Below are positions 58,122-64,000 of a DNA stretch of 64,000 bases, piece after piece. The stretch comes from Gemmatimonadota bacterium. GTDB lineage: Bacteria; Gemmatimonadota; Gemmatimonadetes; Longimicrobiales; Gaopeijiaceae. The stretch spans positions 1-64,000 of the forward strand of contig JAWKQN010000016.1 in NCBI GenBank assembly GCA_041390125.1. The letters run 5' to 3'. Within the stretch, counting starts at the first letter, position 1, and each line of letters begins with the position of its first letter. A program made the translations under genes and the position numbers. The notes beneath the pieces are model-generated. The model did not search any database and was not told the origin of the DNA. It saw only the letters and a program-made list of their open reading frames with translations.

Positions 58122-59410
58122 GCCACCCCCGCGAAGGGAGTGTCGAGCGAGGTCGACTGCGGCGTGAACAGCTTCGCGCCCTGCTCGGTGACGTACATGC
58201 AGTCCTCCAGGCGCACACCGAACTCACCCGGGATGTAGATGCCGGGCTCGTCGCTGAAGGTCATGCCCACCGCGAGCGGCAGCGTGTTCCCGCGCACCAG
58301 GTACGGCCACTCGTGGCCGTCCATGCCGATCCCGTGGCCCACGCGGTGCGTGAAGTAGGCGTAGTCGGGCCCGTAGCCGGCGTCGGAGATGACCTTGCGC
58401 GCGGCCGCGTCCACGTCCTCGCAGGGCACACCGAGCTGCGCGGCCTCCAGCGCGGCCGTCTGGGCCGCCAACTCGATCTCGAAGACGTCCCGCATCTTCT
58501 GTGTGGGCTGGCCCAGCACGAAGGTACGGCTCATGTCGGAGCGGTATCCCTCCACGCCGCAGCCGCCGTCGATCAGGAGGATGGTCCCCTCCCGGATCAC
58601 CTGCGGGGTGCGCGAGCCGTGCGGCAGCGCAGCGTATTCGCCCGTCTGCACGCTGGCGCCGCCGGAGAAGCCTTGGCGCTCGTGCGCCATCGACACCAGG
58701 CGCCCGAAGTCGGATTGGGTCATGCCCTCTTCCATCGACTCGTAGGCGGCCTTGTAGGCCCGCAACGTCACGTCGTTGGCGAGCTGCATGAGCTCGAGCT
58801 CGTGCGCGTCCTTGTGGATGCGGCATCCGGCGCTGATCGGGGTGCCGCTGGTGATCTCCAGCGCGGGGGCGGCCTGGGCCACGCCGTTGGAGAACACGAA
58901 CCGCACCGTCTCTTCCACGCCGAGGCGTCCGGTGGCGATGCCGCGGTCGCGCAGCCCCTGGGCCACGAGCGCGTAGGGGTCGCCGTCCTCGTGCCACGTC
59001 AGCACTTCGCTGTCGGCGTCGAAGGGGCCGTCCGCCAGCTGCTCGCGGGCGCGGTCCTCCTCGAAGAAGGGACAGACCACGAAGGGCGTTCCGGTGCGGG
59101 GGATGATCAGCGCGAGCAGCCGCTCGGACAGCCCCCACTGGATGCCGGAGAAGTACACGAGCGACGTCCCGCCCGTGAGCATCAACGCGTCGATGCGGTT
59201 GTCCGCCATGAGGCGGCGCGCCTTCTCCATCCGGCCCGCCCGCTCCTCGCGGGTGATGGGGCGCGCCTGGTCCCGCACGGACGTGAGCGCCGCGATGGGG
59301 GCGGGCACGTCCTGCGAGGCCGCCTCGCGGGTCTGCGATTCTGCGCCCTGACAGGCGGTGCCGGCGAGCGCCGCGGAGGAGACACCCAGGAAGGAGCGAC
59401 GAGAGATCAT
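58118..59410 (-). CDS. M24-family Xaa-Pro peptidase with Tat/lipoprotein-like signal
   Basis: A 430-residue metallopeptidase. The leader MISRRSFLGVSSAALAGTAC combines a twin-arginine motif with a lipobox-like GTAC. Metal ligands of the M24 fold are present in order: Asp in LLIDGGCG, Asp in SDMSRT, His in HRVGHGIGMDGHE, Glu in FSDEPGIYIPG and Glu in RLEDCMYV. It would cleave before proline (aminopeptidase P or prolidase type), outside the cytoplasm. It is coupled by overlaps to the acetamidase-like gene upstream and the UnbV gene downstream, suggesting peptide or amide scavenging. Confidence 0.93.
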   Translation of the reverse strand: MISRRSFLGVSSAALAGTACQGAESQTREAASQDVPAPIAALTSVRDQARPITREERAGRMEKARRLMADNRIDALMLTGGTSLVYFSGIQWGLSERLLALIIPRTGTPFVVCPFFEEDRAREQLADGPFDADSEVLTWHEDGDPYALVAQGLRDRGIATGRLGVEETVRFVFSNGVAQAAPALEITSGTPISAGCRIHKDAHELELMQLANDVTLRAYKAAYESMEEGMTQSDFGRLVSMAHERQGFSGGASVQTGEYAALPHGSRTPQVIREGTILLIDGGCGVEGYRSDMSRTFVLGQPTQKMRDVFEIELAAQTAALEAAQLGVPCEDVDAAARKVISDAGYGPDYAYFTHRVGHGIGMDGHEWPYLVRGNTLPLAVGMTFSDEPGIYIPGEFGVRLEDCMYVTEQGAKLFTPQSTSLDTPFAGVA

Positions 59411-60441
59411 GGTTCGCTACCCGCGTTGAAGATGGACTTCGGGATCATGACGTGGACGCCGACCTTCTGGTCGACGAGCTGGGTGATGCGGAGATCGCAG
59501 GCCAGGCTGACGAGGCGGTACGCCTCGCCCGTGTCCACGCCCCAGCGGTCGTGGATCAGCTCGGTGGCCTGGCGGATGGCGATGCGCGTGGCCTCGGTGA
59601 GGTCTTCATCCGCGCCCATGGCGATCCAGTGCGTCTGGGTCTCGGCCCGCGGCCACTCGATGCTGTGGTCCTTGTGCACGATCAGCTGGACCAGGCCGCG
59701 CAGGGAGGTCTCGATGGCGGTCTGGTTGACTTCGCCGTCCCCCTGGGCGGCGTGGCCGTCGCCGATCTCGAAGAGCGCGCCCGGCACGTGCACCGGGATG
59801 TAGAGCGACGTGCCCGCGACCAGCTCGCGGTTGTCGATGTTGCCGGCGTGGATCCAGGGCGGCACCGAGCTCCACCGTCCGGCGTCCGGCGGCGGAGCCA
59901 CACCCATGCTGCCGAAGAAGGGCCGGAGCGGGATATGGATGCCGGGCTGGAATTCGGCCATCATGCGTTCCCGGTCCAGCCGGAAGATGCGGGTGCGCTC
60001 CTCCGGGCAGAGCTCGCGCATGAAGCCGCTGCAGCCGTTGTAGCCGTAGGCGATCGGCAGGTCCACCGTCAGGATGCGGACCTCCAGGACATCTCCCGGC
60101 TCGGCGCCCTCGACGAAGACGGGCCCCGTCAGGATGTGGCCCCCCGGCCCCCGGTCGGTCACCACCTCGGTGACGTCGCGCAGGTTGATCTGGACTTCGT
60201 CCGGTGGGATGCCCGCGGCCTCCAGGCGCTCCGGGGTGGACGTCAGGAGGGTGGAGACGTCCACGATGTCCCCGGACCGGATCCGGAGCACCGGGGCGGC
60301 CTCCGCCCAGTAGTAGCCCCAGGCCACGGTCCGGGGCGTGGCGTCCAGGCGGTGGACCATCGGGGTGGAGGACGCCTCCTGGGCCGACAGTCGGGCCGGC
60401 AGGAGCGTCCCGAGCAGCAGGAGCGGCAGGACGAGGCGCAT
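59407..60441 (-). CDS. Acetamidase/formamidase-family exported protein
   Basis: A 344-residue protein with a signal peptide (LVLPLLLLGTLLPARLSAQ), so it is exported, unlike most family members. Family segments are GPVFVEGAEPGDVLEVRILT, FGSMGVAPPPDAGRWSSVPP, HAGNIDNRELVAGTSLYIPV and EIGDGHAAQGDGEVNQTAIE, where the DGHAAQGDGE core holds the metal ligands. It should hydrolyse small amides. Start at 60441 has a -10-like element six bases upstream; a leaderless message is likely. First gene of the three-gene operon. Confidence 0.9.
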   Translation of the reverse strand: MRLVLPLLLLGTLLPARLSAQEASSTPMVHRLDATPRTVAWGYYWAEAAPVLRIRSGDIVDVSTLLTSTPERLEAAGIPPDEVQINLRDVTEVVTDRGPGGHILTGPVFVEGAEPGDVLEVRILTVDLPIAYGYNGCSGFMRELCPEERTRIFRLDRERMMAEFQPGIHIPLRPFFGSMGVAPPPDAGRWSSVPPWIHAGNIDNRELVAGTSLYIPVHVPGALFEIGDGHAAQGDGEVNQTAIETSLRGLVQLIVHKDHSIEWPRAETQTHWIAMGADEDLTEATRIAIRQATELIHDRWGVDTGEAYRLVSLACDLRITQLVDQKVGVHVMIPKSIFNAGSEP

Positions 60442-60785
60442 CCCGCCAGTATGCTCGGGGCGGGGGGGACGCGGCAACTTCCGGGGGGACCGGGGCCGGG
60501 GTCTGGGGCTGGCCGAGCCTTGGACGGAGGCTGACCGGCCGGGTCAGGGCTGCCGATGTCGTCCACCGCCAGGGGCCAAGGACCCCCGCCGAATCTCCTT
60601 TGTGCTCGCCGGACGACTGGTGGGCGCCAAGCGGAGGCGCGTCCTTTGATCGAAGAAGCTTGCCTCGGTTCAGCCGCGCTGGTAAGACGTCTACAGGTAA
60701 TCGTCAAGGGACCTCGCCCCCCTCCTGCGAGCCGTTGACCATCGGGTTGCCGCGACCTGTTCACCGCCTGGTGAGGTGATTCGCC
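60442..60785. other. Intergenic region between divergent genes
   Basis: No gene. On the minus strand it has a promoter (60448-60477) for the acetamidase operon. On the plus strand the last ~60 bases before 60786 hold TTGACC and a good ribosome binding site (GTGAGGTG). No other structure is evident. Confidence 0.55.
60448..60477 (-). promoter_or_regulatory. Promoter of the acetamidase operon
   Basis: Reading leftwards: TTGCCG (60477-60472), 18-base spacer, CATACT (60453-60448), then six bases to the ATG at 60441. The spacing suggests a transcription start at or very near the start codon. Confidence 0.5.
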
Positions 60786-61865
60786 ATGCGCGCTCGCTCA
60801 TTCGCTTCGCTGCGAAAGACGTTCTCTACCATTCTCTTTGTAGTCGTCACGGTCTCAGGTTGCCAGAGTGTCGAGGCACAGTCTTCGCGCGCTGTTCATC
60901 GGGAGCGTCCCGCAGCAATCCGCCTCGTTCCGGTAGTCAGGCTGGACCCGAACGCATCGCCGTTCGGTCCAACAACACGGATTCTCTGGCACCGCGGAAA
61001 CTACCTCATCGTCGACGAACGCAAGGGCCACGAGGTCTTTGTCTTTGATGCGCAAGGCGAATTCCTGACCGGTGTGGGGCGTCAAGGACGAGGTCCGGGG
61101 GAGTTCAGCGACATCATCGCGCTTGGGGTCGGAGCGGCGGATTCCGTGGTCCTCTTCGACCGTGGTAATCTGAGAATGATCGTGCTTGACCCTACCTACA
61201 GAGTGGCTCGCGAAGAGCCGCTGCCATTTGTTCCCGAGAAGAATGCGCTCCTCGGGGTCGCGGGGGGCGCGATGCTCGTCGCGACCGCATCCGGGTTTCG
61301 CACCGGCGATGTCGCCGGGGTGTCGCTGATCGGGAGCAGGGGTGAGGTAATGTGGACTGCTCCGGATCGAACCTACTCGAGCGGCGGCTACGTTCGGGGA
61401 GTGGACTTCGCGCCGTCCACCGCCGGCCACGCCTGGGTGTTGAACAACCCCGACTACACTCTCCGGCGAATCGACCTGCGTACGGGGGCCAGCATAGGTG
61501 CGACGCTTGAACTCGCTGGCCCCGACTGGGCTTCCTTCACCCGGGGCGGAGGACCGCCGAGCTTCGGTCTGGGTGTGGGCGAGGACGCGACGAACAGGGT
61601 GTGGACCATCATCAGGATGCCTCAAGAAGTGTCCCCTCGCCCCCTTCCGCCCGACGCTCCCTATCCTACCGAAGGCCCTGCAGGAATCTTCGATCTGGTG
61701 ATCGAGGTCGTCGACGCGAGTCGCGGAGCCGTCATTGCACAGTCGCGCCTGGACGACTTCCCGGGAGGGTTGTTGGGTCGGGGGCCCGTCGCCGGGTCCA
61801 TGAGGGTATTCACGTACGACGATGAAATGGGTGCGGTCGTTGTGTGGGACGCGTTCGTCAACTAG
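60786..61865 (+). CDS. Six-bladed beta-propeller-like lipoprotein, atypical base use
   Basis: A 359-residue lipoprotein (ILFVVVTVSGC lipobox). Blade segments are HRGNYLIVDERKGHEVFVFD, GRQGRGPGEFSDIIALG, and WVLNNPDYTLRRIDLRTG, the pattern of the six-bladed propeller family shared with the product of 49336. The gene has noticeably more A/T at third positions than its neighbours (for instance CATTCTCTTTGTAGTC near its start), so it may have been acquired. The ribosome binding site GAGGTG precedes the ATG. Function unknown. Confidence 0.78.
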   Translation: MRARSFASLRKTFSTILFVVVTVSGCQSVEAQSSRAVHRERPAAIRLVPVVRLDPNASPFGPTTRILWHRGNYLIVDERKGHEVFVFDAQGEFLTGVGRQGRGPGEFSDIIALGVGAADSVVLFDRGNLRMIVLDPTYRVAREEPLPFVPEKNALLGVAGGAMLVATASGFRTGDVAGVSLIGSRGEVMWTAPDRTYSSGGYVRGVDFAPSTAGHAWVLNNPDYTLRRIDLRTGASIGATLELAGPDWASFTRGGGPPSFGLGVGEDATNRVWTIIRMPQEVSPRPLPPDAPYPTEGPAGIFDLVIEVVDASRGAVIAQSRLDDFPGGLLGRGPVAGSMRVFTYDDEMGAVVVWDAFVN

Positions 61866-62087
61866 TTGGTCTGTTCCCGAAGCTGAGTGAACGCGGATAC
61901 CGCCTCACCCACGATGGCCGGGAGTTGCAGGTCTTCGAATGCGGAGCCGACCGGCCCATCCTGAGCATCGCGATCTCGGTTCCGATTGGGAGTGCGCTGA
62001 GGACTGTCATCGGTGATCACAGTGTACGACACGTTTCATAGGTAACGAGCACTCGAGAACAACGGAGGCGCGGAGCTGGAGTGCTGT

Positions 62088-63485
62088 CTACTCCAGCGCC
62101 AAGAACAGGTTGTTCAGCGATTCCGCCAGGGTGGGATGGGCGAACACCCCATCCCGGAGCGCCGTGAACGGCAGGTCCGCCACCATGGCCATCTGCAGGA
62201 CGCTCATCACCTCGCCGCCTTCGATCCCGAGGATGGCCGCGCCCAGGACCCGGTCGGTCCCGGCGTCCACCACGGCCTTCATGAACCCGCGGGTCTCGTC
62301 CGTCTCCACGGCGCGCGCCACACGCTCCATCGGGAGCTTCGCGACCCGGATGTCCCGCCCCTGCTTCCGGGCATCGGCCTCCGTCAGGCCCACGCGCCCG
62401 AGCTGGGGGTCCGTGAACATCACGTAGGGCAGCAGGCGACCCGCCCGGGTCACGGACCCGTCGCCGAGCAGCTGCGACTCGACCACGCGGTAGTCGTCGT
62501 AGGAGATGTGGGTGAACGGAGGCGCGCCGGTGATGTCGCCCAGCGCCCAGACGTTCTCCACCCCGGTCCGGCAGCGATCGTCCACAGGGATGAAGCCGCG
62601 CGCGTCCGGCTCCAGACCGGTGTGCTCGAGGCCGAGACCATCGGCGTTTGACCTGCGGCCGATGGCCACCAGCAGGTGGCTTCCCAGCACCGTGTCGCCC
62701 CCTTCCAGGTGCAACGCGATGCCACCGTCGGGACCGACGCCGACGCGTTCGGCAGGTGTGTCCAGCCGGAGGTCGATCCCCTCGTCCCGCAGGATGTCGG
62801 CGAGCGCGTCCGAGACGTCCTCGTCCTCGCGCGCGACGAGACGCGCGCCGCCCTCCACGATCGTGACGGCGGCGCCGAAGCGCCGGAACATCTGGCCGAA
62901 CTCGAGCCCGATGAACCCGCCCCCGAGGACGATCAGGTGCTCCGGCACCTCCGCGAGCTCCATGATCGACGTGGAGGTCAGATACGGGACACGGTCCAGG
63001 CCGGGGAGGTCGGGGATCCGCGTGCGGGTGCCGGCGTTGATGAAGACGTGCTCGGCGGCGAAGCGGCGAGCGGGCACGCCCTCGCCATCCGTCTCCGCGT
63101 CGTGGACGGAGACCGCGCGCGGGCCCGTGAAGCGCGCCACGCCGGGGACCAGCTCGAGCGTATCGTGCTTCGTCAGCCCGCGCTCGCTGCTGCCGCTCCA
63201 CGCGTCCACGATCGCCCGTTTCCGGGCGCGCACGGCCGCCAGGTCCACGGTGACCTCCCCCGCGTGCACGCCGTAGTCGCGGGCGCGCCGGGCCAGGTGC
63301 GCGACCCGCGCGCTGGCCACCATGGTCTTGGTGGGCGTGCAGCCCTCTACCACGCACGTCCCGCCCACGCGTCCCTTCTCGACGACGACCACCCGCCATC
63401 CGGCCTTGGCCAGCGCGCCGGCCAGCGGCTTCCCGGCCTGGCCTGTTCCGATGATGAGGGCGTCACAGGGCTCGGGCTGGGTCAT
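62088..63485 (-). CDS. Mercuric-reductase/dihydrolipoamide-dehydrogenase-like flavoprotein
   Basis: A 465-residue FAD- and NAD(P)H-dependent disulfide oxidoreductase. FAD motif ALIIGTGQAGKPLAGALAKA; redox disulfide GGTCVVEGCTPTKTM (Cys-x4-Cys); second nucleotide site LIVLGGGFIGLEFGQMFRRF; ALGDITGAPPFTHISYDDYR and the dimer interface EVMSVLQMAMVADLPFTALR. No N-terminal metal-binding domain and no C-terminal Cys pair of true MerA are present, and no mer genes are nearby, so a general thiol or quinone reductase is more likely. The start at 63485 gives MTQPEPCDALIIG. Confidence 0.88.
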   Translation of the reverse strand: MTQPEPCDALIIGTGQAGKPLAGALAKAGWRVVVVEKGRVGGTCVVEGCTPTKTMVASARVAHLARRARDYGVHAGEVTVDLAAVRARKRAIVDAWSGSSERGLTKHDTLELVPGVARFTGPRAVSVHDAETDGEGVPARRFAAEHVFINAGTRTRIPDLPGLDRVPYLTSTSIMELAEVPEHLIVLGGGFIGLEFGQMFRRFGAAVTIVEGGARLVAREDEDVSDALADILRDEGIDLRLDTPAERVGVGPDGGIALHLEGGDTVLGSHLLVAIGRRSNADGLGLEHTGLEPDARGFIPVDDRCRTGVENVWALGDITGAPPFTHISYDDYRVVESQLLGDGSVTRAGRLLPYVMFTDPQLGRVGLTEADARKQGRDIRVAKLPMERVARAVETDETRGFMKAVVDAGTDRVLGAAILGIEGGEVMSVLQMAMVADLPFTALRDGVFAHPTLAESLNNLFLALE

Positions 63486-63695
63486 GGTCGTCGGCTCGCT
63501 CGGATCGGGGGAGGGGGCCACGGAGGCCGTGGGGGCTCCACGGCGTGGGGTCCTCCGAGGCACCGGTGTCCAATTCTGTGGGGGGTGGATGGGTTCCTGG
63601 CGCAGTCGGCCGCCGCCTTCGCGGTTCGGGGGCTCGACGGCAACGCGGCTGGACCAGACGCCTTGCGGTGTCGGAGTTCGGCACGCCATATTGAT

Positions 63696-63720
63696 CAGAT
63701 ATAGTTTACTAAATCATGCT
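63696..63720 (+). promoter_or_regulatory. AT-rich promoter and dyad before ATPase gene
   Basis: An AT-rich patch (63688-63715) in a GC-rich window contains TATAGT at about 63700-63705, TTCGGC 17 bases upstream, and the dyad TAGTTTACTA. It is a plausible promoter with an operator overlapping it. The ATG at 63730 begins a long frame downstream. Confidence 0.45.
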
Positions 63721-63729
63721 CGACCAATT

Positions 63730-64000
63730 ATGCCGATCCACCCGATGGGCGACATGATCGGCCGCGAGGCCGAATGGCGGCAACTGGTGGACTTCGCCAC
63801 CAGCGGAGAGCGTGCGGCCAGTCTGGGTCTGGTCTGGGGCCGGCGGCGCATCGGTAAGTCCTTCCTGCTCCAGGGCCTGGCCGAGCAGACGCAGGGCTTC
63901 TACTACCATGCCGTGCGCGGATCGAGCGGTGAATCCCTGCAGGATCTCGGAAGGCACCTCGGGACGCACGTAAGGTCCATCGCTCCCCTCGCGTTCGGAT
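63730..64000 (+). CDS. AAA-type ATPase (PF01637-like), 3' end beyond window
   Basis: The visible ~90 residues begin MPIHPMGDMIGREAEWRQLV and reach the Walker A GRRRIGKS (about residues 38-45), typical of the ATPase_2/archaeal-ATPase-like family often found with a DUF234 C-terminal part in bacteria; the rest is off the right edge. Such ATPases are commonly transferred and scattered in genomes. The ATG at 63730 is downstream of an AT-rich promoter; an ATG at 63716 is out of frame. Confidence 0.72.
   Translation, partial: MPIHPMGDMIGREAEWRQLVDFATSGERAASLGLVWGRRRIGKSFLLQGLAEQTQGFYYHAVRGSSGESLQDLGRHLGTHVRSIAPLAFG

Noticed and set aside
61844..62041. 65-codon plus-strand frame after the propeller gene
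   Set aside because: Starts inside the upstream gene in another frame and has no clear ribosome binding site; kept only as a possible fragment.
62088..63485. Mercury resistance operon
   Set aside because: Although MerA-like in fold, the protein lacks MerA's extra metal-binding domain and C-terminal Cys pair and there are no merR, merT or merP genes nearby.

Overview
The window is high-GC, tightly packed bacterial chromosome. It carries lipopolysaccharide genes (a Kdo transferase, an LpxL-like acyltransferase, an MsbA-like exporter and a heptosyltransferase), so the cell has an outer membrane. A PorX-type response regulator, Tat-exported TldD proteins beside a MoxR/DUF58/BatA set, short TonB-plug-like proteins, six-bladed beta-propeller lipoproteins and FG-GAP/UnbV lipoproteins together suggest Gemmatimonadota or a close relative. 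That placement is inference from gene content; no rRNA gene is present to settle it. I saw no tRNA, CRISPR array or insertion sequence.

Layout. 1-12069 (minus): one operon, MoxR ATPase, DUF58, BatA-like, a DUF4175-DUF4159 fusion, a membrane protein, two tandem TldD paralogues with Tat signals, and TldE (cut by the left edge). 12245-14676 (minus): an arylsulfotransferase-like lipoprotein and a TonB-plug-like protein. 14833-23540 (plus): PorX, then an envelope cluster (ABC exporter, acyltransferase, GT2, DUF3108, isoprenylcysteine-methyltransferase-like, WaaA), RsmD and a cupin. 23556-26772 (minus): a GT9 heptosyltransferase, a DUF6941-like protein and an orphan HyuB. 26857-37430 (plus): a small protein, a histone-H1-like protein with a Cys-rich C-terminus, TPR and zinc-ribbon proteins, a cupredoxin-like lipoprotein, a LeuB-like dehydrogenase, a degenerate GspE-like protein, thiolase and 3-hydroxyacyl-CoA dehydrogenase. 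37537-41675: rpsU and three proteins that share one or two uncharacterised domains in different orders. 41822-49273: ssb, enoyl-CoA hydratase, a DUF2314 protein, recF, a DUF721 gene and gyrB.

gyrB is interrupted by a 575-residue intein carrying two LAGLIDADG motifs and a probable helix-turn-helix insert. 49336-63485, mostly minus: beta-propeller lipoproteins, an aldo/keto reductase, a DUF1622 protein, an ankyrin protein, a CPBP protease, an orphan T4 gp19-like tube protein, a coupled UnbV/M24 peptidase/acetamidase operon, and a mercuric-reductase-like flavoprotein. The right edge cuts an AAA ATPase gene preceded by an AT-rich promoter.

Genes are often coupled: eleven neighbouring pairs overlap by four bases (ATGA or GTGA). 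Several transcription units have a TAG(A/C)TT or similar -10 element only 5-7 bases before the start codon, suggesting leaderless transcripts.
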